Positions 17,512 to 26,297 of a stretch of 64,000 bases of DNA are shown here, one piece after another; the stretch's first letter is position 1; each line of letters starts with the position of its first letter. Origin of the DNA: Dysgonomonas sp. 25 (lineage in GTDB: Bacteria; Bacteroidota; Bacteroidia; Bacteroidales; Dysgonomonadaceae); contig NZ_QVMN01000006.1 in assembly GCF_010501075.1 (NCBI RefSeq), positions 1-64,000 of the forward strand, in the 5' to 3' direction. Below the pieces are notes generated by a model. It ran no database searches. It was not told the origin of the DNA and was given only the letters and a program-made list of their open reading frames with translations. Position numbers and translations under genes: made by a program.

Positions 17512-19272
17512 ATGAAAAATAGAATGAGAATACTACTAATATCTCTTTTATTGACTATTCCGATTGTTGGATTCAGTCAGCAAAAGACCTATTGCAACCC
17601 GATAAACGTGGATTACGGCTATTGCCCGATTCCCAACTTCACCACTTGGGGTAAGCATCGTACATCAGCCGACCCTGTAATAGTGAATTACAAAGGCGAT
17701 TACTACCTTTTTTCGACCAACCAGACAGGCTATTGGTGGAGTAGCGATATGTCCGACTGGCATTTCGTTTCCCGCTCATTCTTCACGGATGAGATAAAAG
17801 AAGCCATGCCTGACAATTGGGACGATTTATGCGCTCCTGCGGCTTGGGTGCAGGGCGATTCGCTGTGTGTTTTCGGTTCCACCTATTCGCGTATTTTCCC
17901 TATCTGGGTGAGTACAAACCCGAAAGGAAACGAATGGACAAAAGCTGTCGAACATTTCGACATTGGCGGATGGGATCCGGCATTCTTTGTCGATGATGAC
18001 GAAAGGCTCTATATGTACAACGGAAGCAGTAACGTATATCCAATGTATGGTATAGAGTTGGACAGAGCAACTTTTCAGCCGCAGGGCACACGCAAAGAAA
18101 TGCTGTTGCTGAATGATGACAAAATCGGCTGGCACCGCTTTGGCGAACATATGGATAATACCTTCCTCAAACCCTTTATGGAAGGGGCTTGGATGACGAA
18201 GCACAACGGCAAATATTACCTGCAATGGGGTGGCCCGGGGACGGAGTTCAGCCATTACGGAGACGGCGTAGCCGTGGGCAATAGTCCGCTGGGACATTTC
18301 GAGCATGTATCGTTACCTTTCAGCATGAAGGCGGGAGGCTTTATCCGCGGAGCGGGACATGGTGCTACATTTCAAGACAATTGGAGCAACTACTGGCACA
18401 CATCGACGATGGTAATCAACGTGAAGAATAACTTCGAGCGCCGCATCGGCATCTGGCCTGCCGGCTTCGACAAAGACGATGTGATGTATTGCAACACCGT
18501 TTTCGGCGATTATCCGCATTACCTGCCTGCCGGGAATGCCAATCACCTCGAAAGCCGTTTTGCAGGGTGGATGCTTCTCAATTATAACAAGCCTGTACAG
18601 GTGTCGTCTACCTTAGGCGCGTATTATGCTAACAACTTGGTGGATGAAGATATCAAAACCTATTGGAGCGCCAAAACCGCAAACAAAGGCGAATGGCTGA
18701 TAACCGATTTGGGCGATGTATCGACAGTGCATGCCGTACAGATTAACTATGCCGATCAAGATGCTGAGTTCAGAGGCAAACAGCAAGGGATTTACCATCA
18801 GTATGTCGTGTATTACTCGATGGACGGTAAAAAATGGAACAAACTGATAGACAAGAGTAAGAACAAAAAAGACGTTCCACACGATTATGTCGAGCTCGAC
18901 AAGCCTGTCAAAGCGCGTTACCTGAAGATGGAGAATATCCACATGCCGACAGGGAAGTTTGCTATCTCCGGATTCCGTGTTTTCGGTTTGGGTAGTGGCG
19001 AAAAGCCTTCTCCTGTAGAGAATTTCGTTGCCTTGAGGGGAAACGATACCGACCGTCGTAACGGATGGTTTAAATGGAAACCTGTGGAGAATGCCTATGC
19101 TTATAATATCTATATCGGCACGCACCCCGACAAACTGTACAATTGTGTGATGGTGCACGGTAAGAACGAATATTACTATCCGGGAATGGATAAGACATTG
19201 CCTTATTACTTCGCTATCGAAGCCATCAACGAAAACGGTACTTCGGAGTGGGTAAGGGCGAGCGTAGAATAG
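17512..19272 (+). CDS. GH43-type five-bladed propeller glycosidase with F5/8 type C and FN3-like domains
   Basis: 586 residues with a cleavable signal peptide (to about residue 23, GFSQQ). The catalytic propeller (about 25-345) has the clan GH-F pattern: a possible catalytic base Asp54 in SADPVI, pKa-modulating Asp155 in GGWDPAFF, and possible acid Glu224 in FMEGAWM. Next come a discoidin/F5-8 type C carbohydrate-binding domain (about 355-495, with DEDIKTYWSAK and GEWLITDLGDVSTVHAVQI) and a fibronectin type III-like end (about 500-586). Arabinose- or xylose-directed activities are usual for GH43, which does not match a pure beta-1,2-glucan locus, so it may be a separate unit. The 321-base gap upstream supports its own transcription. 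Confidence 0.78.
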   Translation: MKNRMRILLISLLLTIPIVGFSQQKTYCNPINVDYGYCPIPNFTTWGKHRTSADPVIVNYKGDYYLFSTNQTGYWWSSDMSDWHFVSRSFFTDEIKEAMPDNWDDLCAPAAWVQGDSLCVFGSTYSRIFPIWVSTNPKGNEWTKAVEHFDIGGWDPAFFVDDDERLYMYNGSSNVYPMYGIELDRATFQPQGTRKEMLLLNDDKIGWHRFGEHMDNTFLKPFMEGAWMTKHNGKYYLQWGGPGTEFSHYGDGVAVGNSPLGHFEHVSLPFSMKAGGFIRGAGHGATFQDNWSNYWHTSTMVINVKNNFERRIGIWPAGFDKDDVMYCNTVFGDYPHYLPAGNANHLESRFAGWMLLNYNKPVQVSSTLGAYYANNLVDEDIKTYWSAKTANKGEWLITDLGDVSTVHAVQINYADQDAEFRGKQQGIYHQYVVYYSMDGKKWNKLIDKSKNKKDVPHDYVELDKPVKARYLKMENIHMPTGKFAISGFRVFGLGSGEKPSPVENFVALRGNDTDRRNGWFKWKPVENAYAYNIYIGTHPDKLYNCVMVHGKNEYYYPGMDKTLPYYFAIEAINENGTSEWVRASVE

Positions 19273-19299
19273 GGATTTAACGAAATAGAAGATAGAGTT

Positions 19300-19323
19300 A
19301 CACGGGATCAAAAAACCCCGTGT
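19300..19323 (+). terminator. Intrinsic terminator after the GH43-type gene
   Basis: ACACGGG (19300-19306) and CCCGTGT (19317-19323) pair perfectly; TTCTTGTTT follows. Confidence 0.65.
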
Positions 19324-19417
19324 TTCTTGTTTATTGGCTATTAATAAGCTGATATTCTAAACTATTTTGTAATTTTGCCTACTCAAATTTTATTTAATTC
19401 ATAAACTACTTAAAAGC

Positions 19418-22400
19418 ATGGAATTAGCAAGTAAGTACAATCCGTCCGACATCGAGGACAAATGGTATCAGTATTGGCTGGAGCATAATATGTTCCACTC
19501 CGAACCCGACAATCGCGAGCCATATACTGTCGTCATCCCTCCGCCGAATGTTACGGGAGTGCTTCACATGGGACACATGCTTAACAATACCATACAGGAT
19601 ATTCTGGTGCGCCGTGCCCGTATGCTCGGCAAGAATGCCTGCTGGGTTCCCGGTACAGACCACGCCTCTATCGCAACCGAAGCGAAGGTAGTAGCTAAGT
19701 TGGCGGCGGAAGGTATCGGCAAGAATGATCTTAGCCGCGAGAAATTCCTCGAGCATGCTTGGGAATGGACACATCTACACGGTGGTATCATACTAAAGCA
19801 GCTTCGTAAGCTGGGAGCTTCGTGCGACTGGGATCGCACAGCTTTCACGATGGACGAAAAACGCTCGGAGAGTGTATATAAAGTATTTGTCGACCTTTAC
19901 AAAAAAGGGCTGATATATCGTGGTGTTCGCATGGTAAACTGGGATCCGAGCGCTAAAACGGCTATCTCGGATGAGGAAGTGATCCACAAAGAAGAGCATG
20001 GAAAGTTGTACTACCTCCGCTATAAGATAGCCCCCCTAACCCCCCAAGGGGGGGAATCAGAGCTTCCGAAGTATCAAACTGCAAAGAGAGAAAATTATGC
20101 CTTGCTGAAAGAGCATGCTAAAGATATGAGGAAATTCTCTACCGAAGCTGAAAGTGCCTTGTGGGAGATGCTGCGTAAGAAGCAATTAGGAGATAAGTTT
20201 AGAAAACAACATATTATTGAAAATTTCATTGTTGATTTTGTCTGTTTAGATAAAAAGCTTGTGATAGAGGTTGACGGTAAATATCATAACCAACCTGAAA
20301 TCGAAGAGGCTGATAAACAGAGGGATGAGATTCTACAAGATTTCGGCTATACGGTTTTGCGCTTTACTAATGAAGAAGTAATTGCAAACACCGAATCAGT
20401 TTTAGAAAAAATAAAAACCGAGCTGGACAATAGCTCCCCCTACGGGGGAGTTGAGGGGGCTTACTGTGTCGTAGCCACTACTCGTCCCGAAACGATATTC
20501 GGCGATGTTGCTGTATGTATCAACCCGAATGATCCGAAAACAGCCTGGCTGAAAGGCAAAAAGGTTATTGTGCCGATTGCCAATCGTGTTGTGCCTATTA
20601 TCGAGGACGATTACGTAGATATGGAGTTCGGTACAGGCTGCCTGAAAGTAACTCCTGCCCACGATGTGAACGACTACATGCTGGGTGAAAAATATAACCT
20701 CGAAGCAATCGACATCTTCAATGATGACGGTACACTGAACGAACATGGACTGATGTATCAGGGCATGGATCGTTTCGATGTGCGCAAGAAGATAGAAGGC
20801 GACCTCGAATCGGCAGGACTGATGGAGAAGGTAGAAGCCTACACCAATAAAGTCGGTTTCTCTGAAAGGACGCATGTTGCAATCGAACCGAAGTTGTCGA
20901 TGCAGTGGTTCCTCAAGATGCAGGGACTGGCTAAACCAGCATTGGAAAATGTAGAGAACGATACAATCAAATTCTATCCGGCACGCTATAAAAATACATA
21001 TCGCTACTGGATGGAAAATATCAAGGATTGGAATATCAGTCGCCAATTGTGGTGGGGACACCGTATCCCGGCGTATTATATAGACGCCCCCCTTAGTCCC
21101 CCCGAAGGGGGAAATTGGGGCTTCGTTGTTGCGGAAAATGAAGAAAAAGCACGAGAACTTGCTATTGCCAAACACCCCTCCTTGGGAGGGGCTGCGGGAG
21201 GCTTCAGTTTGCGTCAGGATGAGGATTGCCTCGATACGTGGTTCTCGTCGTGGTTGTGGCCTATCTCGGTATTCGATGGTATCAACCATCCCGATAACGA
21301 GGAGATAAACTATTACTATCCGACCAGCGATTTGGTGACCGGTCCCGATATTATATTCTTCTGGGTGGCACGTATGATAATGGCAGGTTATGAATATCGC
21401 AAAGAACCGTGTTTCCATAACGTTTACTTTACCGGAATCGTACGCGATAAGCAAGGACGCAAGATGTCGAAATCGTTGGGTAACTCACCTGATCCGATCG
21501 AGCTGATGGAGAAATACGGTGCCGATGCTGTACGTATGGGCTTGTTGCTCACCGCTCCGGCCGGAAACGATATTCCGTTCGATGAGGTGCTTTGCGAACA
21601 GGGACGTAACTTCAACAATAAAATATGGAATGCTTTCCGCCTAGTGAAAGGCTGGGAGGTGAGCGATGCTATCGAACAACCCGAATCGGCTAAGGCTGCT
21701 ATCGAGTGGTTCGAAAATATCTTAGCCAAAACGGCTGCCGAGATGGACGATTTGTTCAGCAAATACCGTTTGTCCGAAGCGTTGATGATGGTTTACAAGT
21801 TATTCTGGGACGAATTTTCGTCGTGGTATCTCGAGATGGTTAAACCCGCTTATCAGCAACCGATAGATGCCAAGACGTACGAAGCTACGTTAGGTTTCTT
21901 CGATTCGCTCCTGCGGTTGTTGCATCCGTTTATGCCGTTTATCACGGAGGAATTGTGGCAGGCACTTGCCGGGCGCAAAGCGGGCGAAAGTATCATGTTG
22001 GCACCGATGCCGGAGTTGAAGAAACCGAGTGAGGCACTACTCCAAGCCTTTGAACAGGTGAAAGAGATTATCTCCAATATCCGTACCATCCGCTTAGAGA
22101 AGAATATCCCGAACAAAGAGGAGCTTTCGCTCGAGGTGCTTGGCGGATACACTTGTACATACGATAGTGTAATCGAAAAGATGGCTAATCTGACTGAAAT
22201 AAAGCTTGTCGAAGAAAAAGATCCGATGGCGGCTTCTTTCCTCGTAGGGACGACAGAATATGCCGTTCCGTTGGGTAATAATATAGATGTTGAAGCCGAA
22301 CTGGAAAAATTGCAGGCCGAATTGACGTATCTCGAAGGATTCCTTGTTTCGGTAGAGAAAAAGCTCGGCAACGAACGCTTTGTAGCCAATGCCAAGCCCG

Positions 22401-22489
22401 AGATTGTAGAGAATGAACGCAAGAAAAAGGCAGATGCCGAAAGCAAAATTGCTACAATCAAAGAGACAATAGCTTCTTTGACAAAGTAA
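19418..22489 (+). CDS. valS: Valyl-tRNA synthetase with in-frame DUF559 insertion
   Basis: Charges tRNA-Val. The class I signature HMGH occurs in [10 protein letters not shown] and KMSKS in [10 protein letters not shown]. The editing domain carries [13 protein letters not shown] and [15 protein letters not shown], and the C-terminal coiled coil is intact. The protein is 1023 residues, whereas the family in this phylum is about 875-880. The excess is residues about 205-348, which interrupt the loop before the editing domain and encode a DUF559 (Vsr-like) endonuclease domain flanked by repeat-encoded APLTPQGG and [10 protein letters not shown] second site near residues 557-596 carries repeat-encoded PLSPPEGG and PSLGGAAGG. 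No stop or frameshift breaks the frame and all catalytic motifs are kept, so the enzyme is probably active with the insert on a surface loop. No splicing residues are seen. Confidence 0.93.
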   Translation: MELASKYNPSDIEDKWYQYWLEHNMFHSEPDNREPYTVVIPPPNVTGVLHMGHMLNNTIQDILVRRARMLGKNACWVPGTDHASIATEAKVVAKLAAEGIGKNDLSREKFLEHAWEWTHLHGGIILKQLRKLGASCDWDRTAFTMDEKRSESVYKVFVDLYKKGLIYRGVRMVNWDPSAKTAISDEEVIHKEEHGKLYYLRYKIAPLTPQGGESELPKYQTAKRENYALLKEHAKDMRKFSTEAESALWEMLRKKQLGDKFRKQHIIENFIVDFVCLDKKLVIEVDGKYHNQPEIEEADKQRDEILQDFGYTVLRFTNEEVIANTESVLEKIKTELDNSSPYGGVEGAYCVVATTRPETIFGDVAVCINPNDPKTAWLKGKKVIVPIANRVVPIIEDDYVDMEFGTGCLKVTPAHDVNDYMLGEKYNLEAIDIFNDDGTLNEHGLMYQGMDRFDVRKKIEGDLESAGLMEKVEAYTNKVGFSERTHVAIEPKLSMQWFLKMQGLAKPALENVENDTIKFYPARYKNTYRYWMENIKDWNISRQLWWGHRIPAYYIDAPLSPPEGGNWGFVVAENEEKARELAIAKHPSLGGAAGGFSLRQDEDCLDTWFSSWLWPISVFDGINHPDNEEINYYYPTSDLVTGPDIIFFWVARMIMAGYEYRKEPCFHNVYFTGIVRDKQGRKMSKSLGNSPDPIELMEKYGADAVRMGLLLTAPAGNDIPFDEVLCEQGRNFNNKIWNAFRLVKGWEVSDAIEQPESAKAAIEWFENILAKTAAEMDDLFSKYRLSEALMMVYKLFWDEFSSWYLEMVKPAYQQPIDAKTYEATLGFFDSLLRLLHPFMPFITEELWQALAGRKAGESIMLAPMPELKKPSEALLQAFEQVKEIISNIRTIRLEKNIPNKEELSLEVLGGYTCTYDSVIEKMANLTEIKLVEEKDPMAASFLVGTTEYAVPLGNNIDVEAELEKLQAELTYLEGFLVSVEKKLGNERFVANAKPEIVENERKKKADAESKIATIKETIASLTK
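20030..20460 (+). mobile_element. DUF559 insertion element inside valS, bounded by inverted repeats
   Basis: The left end (20030-20055, GCCCCCCTAACCCCCCAAGG then a G run) and the right end (20433-20460, complement beginning GCCCCCTCAACTCCCCCGTA) are inverted copies of one repeat family. The ~375 bases between them encode a DUF559 domain: [46 protein letters not shown] with the Vsr-like catalytic Asp/Glu core, then [19 protein letters not shown]. Left repeat, domain and right repeat are all read through in the valS frame. No separate start codon for the domain is apparent. The boundaries are those of the repeats; the exact insertion junctions need an empty-site comparison. Confidence 0.75.
21086..21121 (+). 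repeat. C-run/G-run repeat inside valS, second pair, left copy
   Basis: GCCCCCCTTAGTCCCCCCGA then a G run and GAAATTGGGGC, the same family as 20030-20055, in frame and encoding [11 protein letters not shown]. Relatives carry a short LPEGG-like loop here, so part of the peptide may be ancestral. Confidence 0.6.
21175..21202 (-). repeat. C-run/G-run repeat inside valS, second pair, right copy (inverted)
   Basis: The complement reads GCCTCCCGCAGCCCCTCCCA then AGGAGGGG, an inverted relative of the copy at 21086-21121. It encodes [11 protein letters not shown] in the valS frame. The 53 bases between the two copies encode synthetase-like sequence. Confidence 0.55.
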
Positions 22490-22508
22490 GAAAACGCTGA
22501 AATAGGTT

Positions 22509-22553
22509 TTACCTCTCCTTTTGGACAATATATCTTTTCCGGAGGAGAGGTAA
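22509..22553 (+). terminator. Terminator of valS
   Basis: TTACCTCTCC (22509-22518) pairs perfectly with GGAGAGGTAA (22544-22553), followed by TTTATTTT. Confidence 0.7.
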
Positions 22554-22644
22554 TTTATTTTAACTCTCTCTGTTAATATATTATAGGTTCATCCAAACAC
22601 ACGATAAATAACTGACAAACACTGAATTTCTTAAGCTATAAAAT

Positions 22645-22705
22645 GCTTTCGTCTACAAATTGGCTTCTTTCATCTACTAAAAAGGGGCTTTCATCTAATA
22701 AAAAA
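22645..22705 (+). promoter_or_regulatory. Three direct repeats with exact 21-bp spacing upstream of the TonB receptor gene
   Basis: The element CTTTCRTCTA followed by an A-rich end starts at 22646, 22667 and 22688: period 21, two helical turns. A -7 box TAACTTTG lies at 22726-22733. A looser fourth copy, TTCGTCTAATAAAA, begins at 22761. The period and position just upstream of the promoter suit an activator that binds direct repeats, such as a LytTR-type response regulator. The regulator's identity is inference. Confidence 0.55.
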
Positions 22706-22725
22706 AGTTCGGGCTGTTTATAATA

Positions 22726-22733
22726 TAACTTTG
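22726..22733 (+). promoter_or_regulatory. Bacteroidota -7 promoter element
   Basis: TAACTTTG matches TAnnTTTG. There is no TTTG at the -33 spacing, consistent with an activator-dependent promoter. It would start transcription about 85 bases before the receptor gene. Confidence 0.5.
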
Positions 22734-22824
22734 TAACCAGTAAAATAAAACGATGTATTATTCGTCTAATAAAACTATAACATATATTTCGTCCTATTAC
22801 AACCGGATATAATAATTTTAACTT

Positions 22825-25143
22825 ATGACTTTAAAAAGAACAGGTCTAATCTTGCTATTACTACAAGCATTTTTATCCATTTCGGCACAGCAATACATTC
22901 TGAGAGGGACTGTGACCGATTCGCAATCGAAAGAAACATTGGTAGGGGTACCTCTTGGTATCAAGGAATTGCCACGCGTCGGATTTTCGACCGACGATGA
23001 GGGAGTATTTAATGTGAAGCTGGCACAGGGCAGATATACCTTGGTCATCAACTACGTAGGGTATGAAAATTACCAGATAACTGTACTGTTGGATGGAGAC
23101 AAGAACGTGAATGTGGCGTTGATGCCCTCTTCGATCGGTCTTGGCGAGGTCGTTATTTCTGCCGACAGGGTGGATAAGAATATCTCGAGCCCGCAAACAG
23201 GGGTAGAAAAACTGACCACCGAGCTGACTAATAAACTTCCCGTTTTGTTAGGCGAAAGAGACATTATCAAAGCTATGCAGCTGCTTCCCGGCTTCAATAC
23301 AGCAGGAGAAGGAAGTTCGGGCTTCTTCGTCAGAGGCGGAACTACCGATCAGAACCTGATATCGTTAGACGATGTGCCGCTATATAATGCATCTCACCTG
23401 ATGGGCTTCTTTTCCACATTCAACTCCGATGTTGTCAGAGATGTGACCATGTACAAAGGGTCGATGCCTGCACAGTACGGAGGACGTCTATCTTCGGTGA
23501 TGGATGTGCAGATGAAATCGGGCGATAAGTCTACCTATAAAGGTAGCGGAAGCATTGGGCTTATCTCTTCTAAGTTGAGCATAGAAGGACCAATCCAACA
23601 GAACAAATCGAGCTTTATCATCGGAGCACGCCGTACGTATGCCGATGCCATAGGACGGGCGATGGGTATAGAAGAGGTAAAGAATTCTTCTCTTTATTTC
23701 TATGACTTGAACATGAAAATGAACTTTACCTTATCGGACAAAGACTACTTGACGGTATCGGCTTTCAACGGTAAGGATAAGATGGCGATAAAGAAAGTAG
23801 TGGCTACCGATTGGAGCAACCTGTTCGGGGCAGTTAAGTGGACAAGGATTATGAATGACAAATGGATGTCGAATACCTCTTTCCAGTATAACAAATACAA
23901 CACCAATACTAAGATTAGTATGGATGTGGACGCAACAATTACCTCTAAAATAAACGATTATACATTCAAACAGGAATTCCGTTTTGCTCCGACAGAAAAT
24001 CAGGAATGGAAAGTAGGGGTGAACAGTACCTACCATAACATTATGCCCGGAAAATACAGATATGCCGAGGGCAAAGGGCAGGGACGTAAGCTGAAGAACC
24101 GCTATTCGTGGGAAAACGGCTTGTATATAATGAATACCTTCAAACCTGCAGAGCCGTTGGAAATCGTTGCCGGAGTACGCTTGTCAACCTTCTCGGCACT
24201 GGGGAAAGGAGAATTTTATACGCTGGACGATAATAAAAATGTCGTAGACTCCACATGGTATGGTTCAGGCAAATTTGTAAAGACCTATTTCAATGTCGAA
24301 CCCCGTTTGTCTATGGCATATAAACTGGACGATGTTTCTTCCATCAAGGCAGCCTACGGGCGCAATGTCCAGAATATCCACATGCTTACCAACTCGGCTT
24401 ATAACACACCTTATGACAGGTGGACATCCAGTTCGAATAACATCAAACCGCAGATAGCCGATCAGGTGACATTAGGTTATTTCCGCAACTTCTCTAATAA
24501 TATGTTCGAATTCAGTGTCGAAGGTTATTACAAGAATATGAAGAACCAGATAGACTTTAAGGATAATGCCGAACTGGATTGGAACGACGATGTAGAAACG
24601 GAATTACTCTTCGGAAAAGGACGGGCTTATGGTGTAGAATTCCTGCTTCGCAAGCAAACCGGGAGACTTACGGGATGGATTGGTTATACCCTGTCTAAAT
24701 CGGAGAAAAAGATAAACGGTATCAATAATGATAAGTGGTATAATGCCCGTCAGGACAGGACGCACGATATTTCTATAGTGCTGATGTACGAACTGAATAA
24801 AAAATGGTCGCTTTCTACCGCATGGGTTTACTACACCGGTGATGCGGTGACTTACCCGAGCGGGAAGTACCACATAGATGATAAGAATGTCCTTTATTTT
24901 ACCGAGCGGAATGGCTACCGTGCTCCGGCATACCATCGCCTCGATTTGGGAGCAACCTGTATATTGGTAAACGAAAAGAACTTCTTTTCCGAACTCTCGT
25001 TCAGCTTATATAATGCATATGGTAGAGAAAACCCTTATATGATCGATTTCAGGACGAACGATGACGACTCTTCCAAAATGTCGGTATATCAATATACCTT
25101 ATTCAGATTTATTCCTTCCATATCGTGGAACTTCAGATTTTAA
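22825..25143 (+). CDS. TonB-dependent receptor with carboxypeptidase-like N-terminal domain
   Basis: Outer membrane active transporter of 772 residues. The signal peptide runs to about residue 21 (SAQQYILRG). Next are a carboxypeptidase-regulatory-like domain (about 24-110), a plug (about 120-230, with VFLRGG-like GFFVRGGTTDQNLISLDDVP) and a barrel ending FIPSISWNFRF. It is not SusC-length and lacks the SusC motif. It overlaps or abuts a DUF4249 lipoprotein gene, a pairing usual for this receptor type in Bacteroidota. The substrate is unknown. Control by the 21-bp-spaced repeats upstream is likely. Confidence 0.87.
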   Translation: MTLKRTGLILLLLQAFLSISAQQYILRGTVTDSQSKETLVGVPLGIKELPRVGFSTDDEGVFNVKLAQGRYTLVINYVGYENYQITVLLDGDKNVNVALMPSSIGLGEVVISADRVDKNISSPQTGVEKLTTELTNKLPVLLGERDIIKAMQLLPGFNTAGEGSSGFFVRGGTTDQNLISLDDVPLYNASHLMGFFSTFNSDVVRDVTMYKGSMPAQYGGRLSSVMDVQMKSGDKSTYKGSGSIGLISSKLSIEGPIQQNKSSFIIGARRTYADAIGRAMGIEEVKNSSLYFYDLNMKMNFTLSDKDYLTVSAFNGKDKMAIKKVVATDWSNLFGAVKWTRIMNDKWMSNTSFQYNKYNTNTKISMDVDATITSKINDYTFKQEFRFAPTENQEWKVGVNSTYHNIMPGKYRYAEGKGQGRKLKNRYSWENGLYIMNTFKPAEPLEIVAGVRLSTFSALGKGEFYTLDDNKNVVDSTWYGSGKFVKTYFNVEPRLSMAYKLDDVSSIKAAYGRNVQNIHMLTNSAYNTPYDRWTSSSNNIKPQIADQVTLGYFRNFSNNMFEFSVEGYYKNMKNQIDFKDNAELDWNDDVETELLFGKGRAYGVEFLLRKQTGRLTGWIGYTLSKSEKKINGINNDKWYNARQDRTHDISIVLMYELNKKWSLSTAWVYYTGDAVTYPSGKYHIDDKNVLYFTERNGYRAPAYHRLDLGATCILVNEKNFFSELSFSLYNAYGRENPYMIDFRTNDDDSSKMSVYQYTLFRFIPSISWNFRF

Positions 25144-25166
25144 ACAACAGCAAATACTATTACATT

Positions 25167-25961
25167 ATGAAAGTTATCAATATAAAATCATTGTTTCTCT
25201 TACCCCTGATCCTTTTTCTTTTTGCCTCTTGTGAAAAAGAAATAGACCTGAAACTTCATTCCTCCGAACCTCGTATTGTTATCGAAGGATTGGTACAACT
25301 CGACACACTTGCTATTGTAAAAATAACAATGTCAAAAGATTACAATACCGATAACGAATACGATACGGTAGATAATGCCACCGTCGTAATATCCGATGAC
25401 CTCGGCCATACCGAAACGTTGGTTCAAAATGCCGATGGCGTATATGCTGCCAGCACTATACAGGGAGTAGTGGGCGTTACATACTCTCTTTCGGTGACAA
25501 TCGACGGGCAGGAATATACCTCCCGGTCGACTCTTCCTACTGCCGTACCGATCGATAGCATAACGATGTACGATATTCCCGCGGCTGAATATCCTTATCC
25601 TCAGCTACATTTCCTTGACCCGCAGGGTGAAAAGAACTACTACCGTTACCGGTGCTATGTGAATGGCAAGCGCATCTTAGTCGATTATGAAATAATAGAG
25701 ACTAACGAAGGGAAGGATGGCTTGGTGATAAGTGATGTTATCCCCGTACATGAAGCATATAACGACGATAAGCCCATCGAACAAGGAGATGAGATAACCG
25801 TGGAACTGTATTGCATGGATAAGAATGTAGGCACCTATTTCGAGCATGTATATAAGATGACGGATTCGTTGACCAATCCCGCTACTAATATCACCGGGGG
25901 ATGCTTAGGCTACTTCAGTGCCTATGCCAAAGACCGGAAAACGATATATGCCAGCTGGTAA
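25167..25961 (+). CDS. DUF4249 lipoprotein
   Basis: 264 residues from the ATG at 25167, which gives a proper lipoprotein signal (MKVINIKSLFLLPLILFLFA then SC). An earlier ATG at 25125 overlaps the receptor gene and spoils the signal. The DUF4249 pattern is seen in EKEIDLKLHSSEPRIVIEGL, the beta-rich middle and the C-terminal GGCLGYFSAYAKDR. These proteins accompany TonB receptors, probably as surface partners in uptake. No enzymatic motif is present. It is co-transcribed with the receptor, 23 bases downstream. Confidence 0.8.
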   Translation: MKVINIKSLFLLPLILFLFASCEKEIDLKLHSSEPRIVIEGLVQLDTLAIVKITMSKDYNTDNEYDTVDNATVVISDDLGHTETLVQNADGVYAASTIQGVVGVTYSLSVTIDGQEYTSRSTLPTAVPIDSITMYDIPAAEYPYPQLHFLDPQGEKNYYRYRCYVNGKRILVDYEIIETNEGKDGLVISDVIPVHEAYNDDKPIEQGDEITVELYCMDKNVGTYFEHVYKMTDSLTNPATNITGGCLGYFSAYAKDRKTIYASW

Positions 25962-26297
25962 CTTGTAAAAGAGAACATATAATAAGCTAATCAGGCTGAA
26001 ATAGCTAACCGGAAAGGGCAATCGGGAGGATAGAAATAATCCCCTGATTGTTCTTTTTGCATTTTTCTAAAATGAGGCTTTTGTACATAATAAGTAAAAG
26101 GAAAAAATAAAAAAAGCACACAATAATTATGATTCCTTGATTTTATTGCTATTTTTGTGTGATAACCAGTTGTTTCACGAATAAATTTACTATTTGTCAG
26201 GAAAAGCGGGTCGTATGGCAAACTTTCTCGCAAAAACTCTATCAATATTCTATTCTTTCTAAATTCAGATTTTATAAAATAAATTTAATTATCACTT
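25962..26297. other. Intergenic stretch before the subtilase gene
   Basis: AT-rich, no gene or strong hairpin seen. A -7 type element TATTTTTG at 26150-26157 fits TAnnTTTG and could be the promoter of the subtilase gene about 140 bases downstream. No matching -33 TTTG is found at the usual spacing. Confidence 0.4.

Noticed and set aside
20030-20460. Intein in ValRS
   Set aside because: No Cys/Ser at the left junction, no His-Asn plus Cys/Ser/Thr at the right one and no intein blocks; only a DUF559 domain between repeats.
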